DNA of 51,334 nt. It comes from Treponema sp. (GTDB taxonomy: Bacteria > Spirochaetota > Spirochaetia > Treponematales > Treponemataceae). The position numbers and the translations under genes are program-made. Position 1 is the first letter of the stretch, and each line of letters opens with the position of its first letter. Of the stretch, positions 16,736 to 25,444 are shown piece by piece. The stretch lies in the NCBI GenBank assembly GCA_024402635.1, contig JAKSTJ010000014.1:1-51334 (forward strand). The letters run 5' to 3'. Below the pieces are notes generated by a model. The model was given only the letters and a program-made list of their open reading frames with translations. It was not told the DNA's origin and made no database searches.

Positions 16736-17387
16736 AGGAATTTTCAGCACTAATTACCTGATTCGAATTGTCCATTAAAAGTCTTATGTTGTCTGCAAAA
16801 AAAGAATTGCAGTTTGAGGTAACGTTATTCAAACCTTCAACATAAAGACTTAATTTATTTACAGTAAAATATTTAGTTTCTTCAGTTGCCTTAAGGCTTT
16901 CTCCATAATCATTTATGTTTATTAATAATAAATGATGGCCTGGTGGACAAATCTGGAAATTACTTTTGTATGAATCCAATCCAATACTAATTTTAAGACA
17001 ATCTTTATTTGGATTATAAATCTCTATGGCAATAAAACGACTGTTACTCCAGAATGTTTCAATGGAATTATTAAAAATAAACGATGCTTCTGCTTCATCT
17101 GGAGATGAACTTTTATTAAAGCTGCATTCTATTGAAAAATTACCTTCAGATTTCCAGAAGTTTGAGATTTGACAGTGTGAACTTAAATCATTTAATGAAT
17201 CTGTATTTGCATCCCAGTTTAAACCGTATTCAAAACTATCCAGTTCCAGAATATCTCCATTAGGAACTAAAGATTCTAAAAATCCTCTTGGAGTAAGTTC
17301 ATACTCTTCTTCAATCTGTGAAGATTTACAACCTTCAAATAGGAGAAGAACAAGAAATGGCAAACTCCAGAGTAAATTTTTTTTCAT
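16707..17387 (-). CDS. Lipoprotein, beta-sandwich paralogue A
   Basis: A 226-residue lipoprotein with signal MKKNLLWSLPF..LLLFEGC and the lipid cysteine near residue 20. The body looks like a single beta-sandwich of carbohydrate-binding type: LELDSFEYGLNWDA near the start, NFWKSEGNFSIEC, a run of alternating strands, and FFADNIRLL near the end. These line up with the next gene upstream (17406-17999), so the two are tandem paralogues. Neighbours are two esterase-type hydrolases and a glycan phosphorylase, so sugar binding is inferred; no catalytic motif is seen. The 3' end overlaps the esterase gene by 29 bases. No recognised Pfam name comes to mind beyond a galactose-binding-like fold. Confidence 0.7.
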   Translation of the reverse strand: MKKNLLWSLPFLVLLLFEGCKSSQIEEEYELTPRGFLESLVPNGDILELDSFEYGLNWDANTDSLNDLSSHCQISNFWKSEGNFSIECSFNKSSSPDEAEASFIFNNSIETFWSNSRFIAIEIYNPNKDCLKISIGLDSYKSNFQICPPGHHLLLININDYGESLKATEETKYFTVNKLSLYVEGLNNVTSNCNSFFADNIRLLMDNSNQVISAENSSTLQPVDSE

Positions 17388-17405
17388 TTATAGACCTGTC
17401 AGTAA

Positions 17406-17999
17406 TTAGAGGGAAAGTCTGCAGTTATCAATATTAAAACTACCTGAAGTTTCTGTAATTCCATTTACATAAAGAATAATCTGATTTACTTTTTCCAGAT
17501 TCTGGAATTCGCTGATTGTGAATTCAATCTGATGCACTCCAGGTTCACAAGTAACTGTTTCAGACTGATTTGTAACATCCCATTTTGCACCTGTAATGAA
17601 AACAACGCTGAAAGTTAAAGCATAGTCGTTAGTATTGTTTACATCAAAAATAATTTTCTTTGCGCCTAAAAGATTTGGTTGAATTGGAGAGCTTGTAAGG
17701 AATCCTGATTTTGAATCTTCTGCTTCACCTTTTTTGAAAGTACATTTAAGAGAATAAGTTCCTTCTGATTTCCATGAATTATCAAGACAGGCATCAATTG
17801 AAAGGTCGCCGTCTCTTCTTGTTTTTCTTACTGCATCCCAGTAATTGCCTGCTTCAAAAGTATCTAAAACAAAAGATTTACCTTTTAGAACTGGTTTTGG
17901 AGCTTCTGCTGCCTGATCTGTTGTTTTTTCTTCACCTTTTGCAAATACTGATAACGAAATTAAAGAAAATGCAAAAAGAATAGATAAAATTTTTTTCAT
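17406..17999 (-). CDS. Secreted beta-sandwich paralogue B
   Basis: A 197-residue exported protein. I start it at 17999, where GAGAGGG lies about six bases upstream and the product begins with the signal peptide MKKILSILFAF..SVFAKG; the reading frame stays open upstream to 18080 but without a ribosome site. After an acidic linker it has LDTFEAGNYWDAV, NSWKSEGTYSLKC, VTCEPGVHQIEF and FNIDNCRLSL, matching paralogue A encoded 18 bases downstream. Unlike A it lacks a lipobox, so one copy would be membrane-anchored and one soluble. A sugar-binding role is inferred from context. A -10 box (TATAAT, 18033-18038 on the minus strand) would give a leader of about 27 bases. Confidence 0.7.
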   Translation of the reverse strand: MKKILSILFAFSLISLSVFAKGEEKTTDQAAEAPKPVLKGKSFVLDTFEAGNYWDAVRKTRRDGDLSIDACLDNSWKSEGTYSLKCTFKKGEAEDSKSGFLTSSPIQPNLLGAKKIIFDVNNTNDYALTFSVVFITGAKWDVTNQSETVTCEPGVHQIEFTISEFQNLEKVNQIILYVNGITETSGSFNIDNCRLSL

Positions 18000-18144
18000 T
18001 AAAATCCCTCTCATAACCAATATGTCTTTTCTATTATAATATATGATTATAAAAATGAAAACTGATAATAAAAAAATCAATAATATTAAAAGTTACAGTT
18101 GCAAAATTAGCTAGATATAAAGTAAAATAAAAATATAAAATTAA

Positions 18145-18159
18145 TTAAAATTAGGTAAA
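18145..18159 (+). promoter_or_regulatory. Shared motif TTAAAATTAGGTAAA, copy 2
   Basis: Exact copy of 15503-15517. Here its AGG also falls where a weak ribosome site for the ATG at 18164 would be, so part of the match may simply reflect translation initiation. Confidence 0.35.
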
Positions 18160-18163
18160 ATAA

Positions 18164-19375
18164 ATGAAAAAATTACTTTTAACTATTTGTGTATCTTTGT
18201 TTGTATTTACAGGATGCGGAAAATCTCAAAAAACTTCGGAAAATTTTATGAGTGAAAATCAAAATGTTCGTTTAGAAAATTTTTTTAACAAAATCAGAAA
18301 CAAACAGAATGTTACTGTTGTTTGTATGGGTGGCTCAATTACCAGCGGTTATAATGCTAATCCTATTAAAACTGCCAGTTGGGCTGGACAAACTGAAGCA
18401 TGGTTAAATAATCTGACAGCTGAAAATAAAAGTTCCATGACATTCTTCAATATGGGTATGGGTGGAACTGATTCTGCTTTTGGTGTTGCTAGAGTTGACG
18501 ACCATATTATTAATAAAAATCCTGATCTGGTAATTCTTGAATTTGCTATGAATGACCAGTGGCTTGATCCTGCAGTTAGACAGCGAACTTATGAAAGTAT
18601 TATCAGAAAAATTTTAAGTAAAACAGATGCAGCAGTTCTGGCACTTTTTGTAAATGAAAGAAAGGCTCCTTATTCAAGTAATCAGGCTGAACAGCAGAAA
18701 ATCTGTGAATATTATCATGTTCCATTTGTAAGCTGGAAAGATTCATTGTTTGAAGAAAATCCATCTGCTGATTTTGAAGGATTTTTCGACGGTACAGAAA
18801 CAATTCATCCTTCAAATGCAGGACATGCTTCAATTGCCGGTTATATTACAAAAACATTAAATCAGGTTTGGGAAAATTTACCTGCAGAAAAAAATATTCT
18901 TCTTCCTGTAAAAGAATTGCCTTTGCCATTAACAGATTGTGGTTATGAAAATGTAAAATATTATACAAGCGATAATACAGTTCCTGTAGAAAATGATGGA
19001 TGGGAAGCAGATTCTCCTGTTCATGATGAATGGCAGCGTTACGGGTCTTCTCACAAAGGATGGCAGACAAAAGAACAGATGGCAGAAATGGTAATTGAAG
19101 TTGAAGGTTCTTCTGTTGGTGTTACTTATTGTGAAAGTGATCAGTTTCAGGATGCTGTAATCTGGGTTTGTGATGAAGAAGACAACGATTTGTGTCTTAC
19201 AGAACTTAAGAATTATGTTTCATACAGAAATGGATACTATGGCTGGTTCTACAGAGAATTAATTCATGGAGATGAAATCAAAAAATATCGTGTACATGTA
19301 GGTGTATATGATATGTTTGGAGACAACGAAGAAGGTAAATATACAAATATTACCGGTATTCTTTGTGCTCAGTAA
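18164..19375 (+). CDS. SGNH/GDSL hydrolase lipoprotein
   Basis: A 403-residue lipoprotein (MKKLLLTICVSLFVFTGC, lipid Cys18) with an SGNH hydrolase domain at about 45-230. Catalytic blocks: VVCMGGSITSGYN with the serine, NMGMGGTDS, LEFAMNDQW with the asparagine, and TIHPSNAGH with the histidine. The last 150 residues are rich in beta strands and may bind sugar. It is predicted to remove acyl groups from polysaccharide outside the cytoplasm, complementing the cytoplasmic esterase encoded at 15593. It shares the upstream motif TTAAAATTAGGTAAA with that gene. The ribosome site is weak (AGG). Confidence 0.85.
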   Translation: MKKLLLTICVSLFVFTGCGKSQKTSENFMSENQNVRLENFFNKIRNKQNVTVVCMGGSITSGYNANPIKTASWAGQTEAWLNNLTAENKSSMTFFNMGMGGTDSAFGVARVDDHIINKNPDLVILEFAMNDQWLDPAVRQRTYESIIRKILSKTDAAVLALFVNERKAPYSSNQAEQQKICEYYHVPFVSWKDSLFEENPSADFEGFFDGTETIHPSNAGHASIAGYITKTLNQVWENLPAEKNILLPVKELPLPLTDCGYENVKYYTSDNTVPVENDGWEADSPVHDEWQRYGSSHKGWQTKEQMAEMVIEVEGSSVGVTYCESDQFQDAVIWVCDEEDNDLCLTELKNYVSYRNGYYGWFYRELIHGDEIKKYRVHVGVYDMFGDNEEGKYTNITGILCAQ

Positions 19376-19390
19376 TTTAAAGGTTTATAC

Positions 19391-19419
19391 TGTAAAAATT
19401 CAATTATTTATACTATAAT
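19391..19419 (+). promoter_or_regulatory. Promoter of the fliG-like gene, possibly leaderless
   Basis: A perfect -10 TATAAT (19414-19419) lies six bases before the ATG at 19426. A weak -35 TGTAAA (19391-19396) is 17 bases upstream. No Shine-Dalgarno is seen. Confidence 0.45.
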
Positions 19420-19425
19420 ATTGGT

Positions 19426-20787
19426 ATGAATTTAAATGATTTAAGGGCCGGTGCTTATGGAAAACAAAGTACCGGTGGGGAAAACAAATCATCTGATGGA
19501 ATAAACAATCAGAACGATAAAAAAAGTAATGTAAAAGCCTTTCAACCTGTTAAACTCACAAAAGAACAGGTACAAAATAATAATCAGGGAATTTCCAGTT
19601 TTAAACCTGTAAGTTTTAATGATAAAAAAAAGCAGGAAACTTGGACTGAAAATTCCTCTGATGGTTTCCAGAAAGTATCTGATAAAACCTTAAAAGCTTC
19701 TTCTCAAAAATCAATTGATCAGCGTTTAGATAGTGCAACAGATTATCTTAAAAATAATGGACTTCTTAAAGTTCCTGTTGAATCTCCAGATGGTTCTGGA
19801 AAAGATTCAGTTTATCGTCGTGTTGCAAAATTTCTTGTATTAATAGGTGAAGATGAAGCTGCAAAAATTCTTCCTCATTTAAACGAAAAACAGATTGAAA
19901 AAATCATTCCGGAAATTGCTTCAATAAGAACTGTCAGTAAAGATGAAGCCGCTGTTATTATGGCTGAATTTAACGGTTTACTTCAGGAAGCAAGAAAATC
20001 CGGAGGAATAGAAACTGCAAGAGAAATTCTTCAGAAAGCTTACGGCAAAGACAAAGCTGATTTAATGCTTAATAAAGCTGTTGTAAATGAAGGTAAACGA
20101 CCTTTTGATTATTTACATGATGCTGATAACGAAAGAATTTATCTTTTGCTTAAAGATGAAAATGTTGGTGTTCAATCTTTAGTTTTAAGTTTTCTTGAAC
20201 CAAAAAAATCGGCTGCAATTATTAATCTGATGAAACCTGCTGAAAAAAGAGATGTTGTGCTTAGACTTGCAAAAATGGAACCTGTAAATCCTGATATTCT
20301 TAAACGGGTTGATAAAGCAATGCACGAAAAATCATTAAATCAAACTGTTGAACGGGCAGAGAATATTGACGGAAGAAACGTTCTTGCTCAGATTCTTAAG
20401 AAAATGGATATTGGAACAGAAAATGATATTCTTGAATATCTTACTGATGATGATCCAGATTTAGGTCAGGATTTAAGAAGCCGTTTATTTACTTCAGATG
20501 ATGTAATTAATGCGGACGACAGATTTATTCAGGAAAAACTCAGAGATATGACGGAAAGAGATATTGCTTATCTTATTGCAGGAAAAACTGATGATTTTAG
20601 AGATAAAATTCTTGATAATATTTCACAAGGCCGCAGAACAGAAGTTTTAACTCAGGAAGAAATATTAAAACCTATGAGAAAAATTGATTGTGAAAGAATT
20701 ACATCAGAATTTTTCAGTGTTTTACGAAGAGCATATGAACAGGGACATCTGATTATCAAAAATAGAAGTGATGATATTTTTGTATAA
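19426..20787 (+). CDS. fliG: FliG-like flagellar motor switch paralogue
   Basis: A 453-residue protein whose last 330 residues read as FliG: ILPHLNEKQIEKIIPEIASI, KDEAAVIMAEF, GGIETAREILQKAYG, PFDYLHDADNERIYLLLKDE, SFLEPKKSAAIINLMKP and LRLAKMEPVNPDILKRVD. FliG couples the stator to the rotor of the flagellar motor. The first 115 residues are an extra polar, probably disordered extension (rich in N, K, S and Q) not found in standard FliG. The gene is not in a flagellar operon. Spirochaetes usually have two FliG proteins, one in the motor operon and one elsewhere; this looks like the second, whose role in other spirochaetes differs from that of the main switch protein. The charged C-terminal torque helix is hard to match by eye. 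Confidence 0.85.
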   Translation: MNLNDLRAGAYGKQSTGGENKSSDGINNQNDKKSNVKAFQPVKLTKEQVQNNNQGISSFKPVSFNDKKKQETWTENSSDGFQKVSDKTLKASSQKSIDQRLDSATDYLKNNGLLKVPVESPDGSGKDSVYRRVAKFLVLIGEDEAAKILPHLNEKQIEKIIPEIASIRTVSKDEAAVIMAEFNGLLQEARKSGGIETAREILQKAYGKDKADLMLNKAVVNEGKRPFDYLHDADNERIYLLLKDENVGVQSLVLSFLEPKKSAAIINLMKPAEKRDVVLRLAKMEPVNPDILKRVDKAMHEKSLNQTVERAENIDGRNVLAQILKKMDIGTENDILEYLTDDDPDLGQDLRSRLFTSDDVINADDRFIQEKLRDMTERDIAYLIAGKTDDFRDKILDNISQGRRTEVLTQEEILKPMRKIDCERITSEFFSVLRRAYEQGHLIIKNRSDDIFV

Positions 20788-20816
20788 TTTTTGTTTTTAG
20801 AAATGTGGGAGCTAAT

Positions 20817-23800
20817 ATGTTTGATTTTACCAGTAAAGAAAATTTAAACAAAGAATATAAGGGTTTTATTTTACTGTCGATTGATGAATTAAAAGATTAT
20901 ACCGCAAAAGGCATCTTTCTGAGACATAAAACAACAGGTCTTGAAATTTATCATATGGTAAAAGAGGATCCTGAAAACTTATTTGCTTTTGCTTTTAGAA
21001 CTATTTCCAAAGATTCAAAAGGTTGTGCTCATATTATGGAACATTCGACCTTATGTGGTTCAGAAAAATATCCATTAAAAGAACCTTTTACAACTTTGGC
21101 TGGTCAAAGTATTAACACATTTTTAAATGCATTAACTTATCCGGATAAAACTGTTTATCCAGCAGCATCTCTTGTTAAAGATGATTATTTTAATATGATG
21201 GATGTTTACGCCGACAGCGTATTTTTCCCAAAATTAGATTATGAAACTTTTATTCAGGAAGGACACCGACTGGAAATTGATGAAAAGAACAAACTTTCTA
21301 TTCAGGGCGTTGTATATAACGAAATGAAAGGAGAGTATTCTTCTTTTTCACAGGTCGCATTTTCTGATCAGATTTCGGAAATGTATCCGGAAAGCTATCC
21401 TTCTTTTGATTCTGGTGGAGATCCTCTTTCAATTCCAGATTTAACTTATGAAGAATTTTTAAATTTTCATCAGAAATTTTATAATCCGGATAATTGTCTT
21501 TTATTTTTGTACGGTGATATTCCAACCGGGCAACAACTGGATTTTCTTAACGAAAGATTTATTTCAAGAATTGAAAAAAAATATAATTGCAAAAGTAATA
21601 TTCAGAATTTTGATAACAAACTTCCAAATGTAAAATTAGAAATTCAAGAATTACAGAAACTTAAACTCAGAACAAAATCTGAAGTTGTAAGAAAAATTGC
21701 TCCTGAAACTGGTGCCACAGGAAATCTTGTAACCATGAACTGGTATTCAGGTGTTGCCAATGTTGAAAAAAATTTTCTTTCTGAAGTTTTATTTGGAAAT
21801 GATAGTTCTCCACTTAGTAAAGCCATAAAAGAATCTAACTTAGGTGATGATTTTAACTGTTTGAATTTTGGTCAGTTTCAGGAAGAAGTTTTTATGCTGG
21901 GACTTGGTGGTGTAAAAAAGAAGAATGAAAACAAATTATTTAAAATAATTGAAGATACAATAAATAAACTTGCAATTGAAGGCGTTTCTCAGCAGGATAT
22001 TGATTCTGCAATTATGGGAATTGATTTTTATTTAAGAGAAGTAAATCGTTATAGTGGTCCATATTCAATTTCTATTATGTCAAAAGCATTAAAAGGCTGG
22101 GCCTGTGGTAAACCTTGTGCTGAATATCTTTTCCCAATTACAGATTTTGAAAAATTAAAAGAAAAAATTTACAGTGATAAAGATTTTGTAAAAAAACTTA
22201 TAAAAAAATATTTTATTGATAATAAAATTGTTACTAAAATAATTACAGAACCATCACCAGATTACTTTAAAAACAGGGAAGCAGCAGAAAAAACTCTAAT
22301 TAAAAAGCTGGAAAAAACAATTGATAAAGAAAGTTTAAAAAGAGATCTTAATAAGCTTCATGAAAATCAACAGAGAATTGAAACTGAAGAAGAAACTGCT
22401 TGTATTCCTCATACAAAAATTGAAAATCTTCCAGTTAAAATAAATATTCCGGAAGTTGAATTTAGAACAATAAAAAAATCTGATAATTCAGAAATACCAT
22501 TATTTATCAGTAATGAGGAAACTAACGGAATTTTTTATATTGATGTAATGTTTCCTTTTGATAATCTGGGACCGGAAAACTATAAATATATTCCTTTGTT
22601 AACAGATACTCTTACAAATATGGGCTGGAATAATAAAAAATGGGATAAATGTATTTCAGAATCTTCCTGTGTTATGGGAGATATCTGGGGAAAAACAATT
22701 ACCGGTCGTATTCCAGATATTCCTGATGCTGAAGAATTTGTAAAAAAACATGAAAATCAAAATCTTTTTGGAAGATACTGGATTGGTCTTACCTGTAAAG
22801 CATTAACTGAACGTTGTCAGGAATCTTTGAATTTATTGTCAGAAATAATAAATACTATGAGTTTTTCTGATGAAGAACGCTTTAAAACTATTTTACAGGA
22901 ATCAATTACAGAACAAAAATATTCAATTGTTCCAGGTGGCAGAGAATTGGCTGGAAGACGCTCAAGAGCAACCAGTTCAAAAAATACCGCATTAAGCGAA
23001 ATAATGTATGGAGTAACTCAGTTATATACAATGGCTGATTATGAAAAACAGAATCCAAAAGATATTCTTAAAAAATTTGAAGAATTATATTATTCCTGCT
23101 TAAAAAATGGTGGAATTATTCATATTACAGCTGATAAAGATTCTTTAAAAAAAATTATTCCAATGGTGGAAGATTTTACAAGAAAATCAAATATTACAGA
23201 AATAAAGCCTGCAATTGATTATGATTTTGAAGATTATTTAAAGAATATTGTTCAGGTTGAAAATATCCGTGGAAATGATTTTACAGAATTAATTGAAGCT
23301 GATACTCCTGTTGGTTATGCAGTAGAAACAATTCCTGGAATAGGTTTATTAACAAAGGCCAGTGAAGCTGCATTAATTTTTTCATCCTGGTTTGAAATGC
23401 ATACTTTATGGGATAAAATTCGAACTACAGGTGGTGCTTACGGTGCTTCTGCCACACCTTTTGTAACCGAACAATTGTTTTCAATGTCTTCCTACAGAGA
23501 TCCATTTCCAGAAAAATCCCTGGAAGCTTTTAAAACTTCACTTGATGCTGCTGCAGAAATTGAATATTCGGAAGAAGAAATTGAACGTTCATTAGTATCC
23601 TGTTTTGGAGATTTTATTGTTCCTCTTTCGCCAAAAGATAGAGGTAAATATAGCTTTGAAAACTTTCTATACGGAACTTATGGAATGAAAAAGAAACGTA
23701 TAGAAAATCTTCTTAAAATTACAGCAAAAGATGTTATTATGGCTGCAAAACAGTTAAAATCTAATAAAGATTCAGGATGCAGAAAAGTTATCTTTGGAAA

Positions 23801-23846
23801 TAAATCCAATGAATATTGTGGCAAAATTCTTAAATTGCCTTTATAA
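20817..23846 (+). CDS. M16C metalloprotease (PreP/falcilysin type)
   Basis: A 1009-residue zinc protease of the presequence-protease branch. The inverted zinc motif is CAHIMEHSTLCGS (HxxEH at 72-76), followed by EPFTTLAGQSINTFLNALTY, typical of PreP, and the distal VYNEMKGEYSS with the third ligand. The C-terminal half has the family segment KIRTTGGAYGAS. No signal peptide, so it is likely cytoplasmic and degrades small peptides. I start at the ATG 20817, which has GGGAG six bases upstream, rather than the GTG at 20805. The gene lies 29 bases after the fliG-like gene and may be co-transcribed with it and with the 72-residue ORF that follows. Confidence 0.92.
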   Translation: MFDFTSKENLNKEYKGFILLSIDELKDYTAKGIFLRHKTTGLEIYHMVKEDPENLFAFAFRTISKDSKGCAHIMEHSTLCGSEKYPLKEPFTTLAGQSINTFLNALTYPDKTVYPAASLVKDDYFNMMDVYADSVFFPKLDYETFIQEGHRLEIDEKNKLSIQGVVYNEMKGEYSSFSQVAFSDQISEMYPESYPSFDSGGDPLSIPDLTYEEFLNFHQKFYNPDNCLLFLYGDIPTGQQLDFLNERFISRIEKKYNCKSNIQNFDNKLPNVKLEIQELQKLKLRTKSEVVRKIAPETGATGNLVTMNWYSGVANVEKNFLSEVLFGNDSSPLSKAIKESNLGDDFNCLNFGQFQEEVFMLGLGGVKKKNENKLFKIIEDTINKLAIEGVSQQDIDSAIMGIDFYLREVNRYSGPYSISIMSKALKGWACGKPCAEYLFPITDFEKLKEKIYSDKDFVKKLIKKYFIDNKIVTKIITEPSPDYFKNREAAEKTLIKKLEKTIDKESLKRDLNKLHENQQRIETEEETACIPHTKIENLPVKINIPEVEFRTIKKSDNSEIPLFISNEETNGIFYIDVMFPFDNLGPENYKYIPLLTDTLTNMGWNNKKWDKCISESSCVMGDIWGKTITGRIPDIPDAEEFVKKHENQNLFGRYWIGLTCKALTERCQESLNLLSEIINTMSFSDEERFKTILQESITEQKYSIVPGGRELAGRRSRATSSKNTALSEIMYGVTQLYTMADYEKQNPKDILKKFEELYYSCLKNGGIIHITADKDSLKKIIPMVEDFTRKSNITEIKPAIDYDFEDYLKNIVQVENIRGNDFTELIEADTPVGYAVETIPGIGLLTKASEAALIFSSWFEMHTLWDKIRTTGGAYGASATPFVTEQLFSMSSYRDPFPEKSLEAFKTSLDAAAEIEYSEEEIERSLVSCFGDFIVPLSPKDRGKYSFENFLYGTYGMKKKRIENLLKITAKDVIMAAKQLKSNKDSGCRKVIFGNKSNEYCGKILKLPL

Positions 23847-23876
23847 TAGAAATATCTGTAATACGAGGGGTATTAT

Positions 23877-24095
23877 ATGGACAAAAAGACAAAAGAATGT
23901 GTAAAAATGCTTCGTGAACTTGTATCTGATATTCAGGGAGCTCCTTTTCCTGGGGATGAAATGAATAAAGAATTGTATGCAATCTGGTATGAACATGCTC
24001 AGCGTTCTGCCGTTGCCTGCTTCGAATATTTAAATGACAGTTTCCCTAAAGAACAGGAAGAAACTACAAAATCTATCGATAAATTATTTGATTAA
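23877..24095 (+). CDS. Small unrecognised 72-residue protein
   Basis: A short, soluble, mostly helical protein starting MDKKTKECVKMLRELV, with GAPFPGDEMNKELYAIWYEH in the middle and an acidic C-terminus. A strong GAGGGG site precedes the ATG, and codon use is like that of its neighbours, so it is probably expressed. It lies 30 bases after the PreP-type protease gene. I recognise no family; its two cysteines are not arranged as a metal site. Confidence 0.65.
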   Translation: MDKKTKECVKMLRELVSDIQGAPFPGDEMNKELYAIWYEHAQRSAVACFEYLNDSFPKEQEETTKSIDKLFD

Positions 24096-24175
24096 AATTA
24101 TTAAATAATTCCTGAAATAATTCCGAAAATTTATATAAGAAATACTATAAATGGGTCATAGGGAAAGTTTCAGGT

Positions 24176-25351
24176 ATGGCAATTAATAAAAAAATTATCA
24201 AAGACAATAAATTTGGATTATCAAATACAAAAAAGAAAATTGGTGTAAATTACTGGCGATTCTTTTTTAACGGAATTCAGAAAAATGGTGGAGTCGAATC
24301 ATTATTTTTTATTGAATTTGAAATGTTAAATCCTTGGGATAATCCAGAAGAAGCAACTTTAGGTTTTAAACCACGTGTTCAGATTAAAGAAGAAGATTTA
24401 CAGTACGCATTGTCAGGTACGGAATCAGCTCGTGGTTTAAAAGTTGAAGAAATTGTTCATCCTTCATATATCGTTGTACGAGTTGGAAAATTAGACGAAA
24501 ATCCAAAACAGTTATGCCAGTACTTTTCATTGAATGATATAAACTTTATCCAAAAACCTTTTGAAATTCATGCAGGAAATAATTTATTTACAGAAAATGA
24601 AATAAACGGTTTTGTTTCTGTATCTCTTTCAGATAAAACTCAGCATCCAGAATATTTTTGTGATAATGGTAGTGCAAACTGGAATTTGCAGTATGATTAT
24701 GTAAAATCTTATGGAGAAGGTTTTGATACAGGTTCAGAACGATGGTTCCCTTCTGGAATGAATGCAGTTTTTTCAGGAGTAATCAATTTCGACGGTGAAG
24801 ATTATCTTGTAAATCAGGAAAAATCTTTTGGCTATATAGACAGATATTGGGGTAAATCATTCTTAAATGAATGGTTCCATATTTCTTCCTGCAATTTTAC
24901 AAGTTTAATTTCAGGAAAAACATTATTAGATTCATCCTTTGCAATTCATGGTATTTATGAAGATAAAATCAGTTTAATTGGTAACTTTGAAGGTGCGGAT
25001 ATTATTTTTGCACCAAATGGAAATCTTAAAAATTATGATTGTGTATGGAATTGTTGTGAAAGTCCAGAAGCAGATGAAGATGATGATAAAAACATTCACT
25101 GGTCTGTAAGTGTGAACAGTAAACTCTGGGTAATAGATATTGATGTTTTCTGTAAAGTAAAATATTTATATAATCGTTGTCTTGAATGTTCAGAAGGTAA
25201 GCGAAAAGTAATAAATATTCTTCAAACCGGAGAAGCTTTTGGAGAAATAAAGATTTATAAGAAAATTAAAAATGATCTTGAACAAATTGAATATGCTAAA
25301 ATAAATAAAGCATTATGTGAGTTTGGTCATGTAGAAGAAACTCAAATATAA
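24176..25351 (+). CDS. Tocopherol-cyclase-like (two-domain lipocalin-type) protein
   Basis: A 391-residue cytoplasmic protein. The pattern WFPSGMNAVFSG, then SFGYIDRYWGKSF and EWFHISSCNF, and a late TGEAFGEIKIYKK, matches the tocopherol cyclase-like family found in gut anaerobes. The plant enzyme closes the chromanol ring of vitamin E, but bacteria of this kind make no tocopherol, so the name states homology, not reaction. The fold is expected to be two lipocalin-like barrels that bind a hydrophobic ligand. It has its own terminator downstream. The ribosome site is weak (AGG adjacent to the ATG; AGGG 12 bases upstream). Confidence 0.7.
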   Translation: MAINKKIIKDNKFGLSNTKKKIGVNYWRFFFNGIQKNGGVESLFFIEFEMLNPWDNPEEATLGFKPRVQIKEEDLQYALSGTESARGLKVEEIVHPSYIVVRVGKLDENPKQLCQYFSLNDINFIQKPFEIHAGNNLFTENEINGFVSVSLSDKTQHPEYFCDNGSANWNLQYDYVKSYGEGFDTGSERWFPSGMNAVFSGVINFDGEDYLVNQEKSFGYIDRYWGKSFLNEWFHISSCNFTSLISGKTLLDSSFAIHGIYEDKISLIGNFEGADIIFAPNGNLKNYDCVWNCCESPEADEDDDKNIHWSVSVNSKLWVIDIDVFCKVKYLYNRCLECSEGKRKVINILQTGEAFGEIKIYKKIKNDLEQIEYAKINKALCEFGHVEETQI

Positions 25352-25360
25352 AAACAAATG

Positions 25361-25388
25361 GGCTGTGATGAAAATCATGGCCTTTTTT
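25361..25388 (+). terminator. Rho-independent terminator before clpB
   Basis: GGCTGTGAT (25361-25369) pairs with ATCATGGCC (25374-25382), including two G-T pairs, around loop GAAA, followed by six T. Confidence 0.8.
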
Positions 25389-25444
25389 ATTGCCGTTTTA
25401 ATAATAAATGATTATTTTTCTATATATAAAATGGAGGTGAAAAA

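Noticed and set aside
18000..18080. Upstream extension of secreted paralogue B
   Set aside because: The added 27 residues precede a normal signal peptide and have no ribosome site; GAGAGGG lies directly before the ATG at 17999.
24103..24124. Tandem AAATAATTCC repeat
   Set aside because: Two 10-base copies in AT-rich DNA with no other structure; chance is a sufficient explanation.
25389..25444. CIRCE or other heat-shock operator for clpB
   Set aside because: No TTAGCACTC/GAGTGCTAA pair or similar inverted repeat is present in this short gap.
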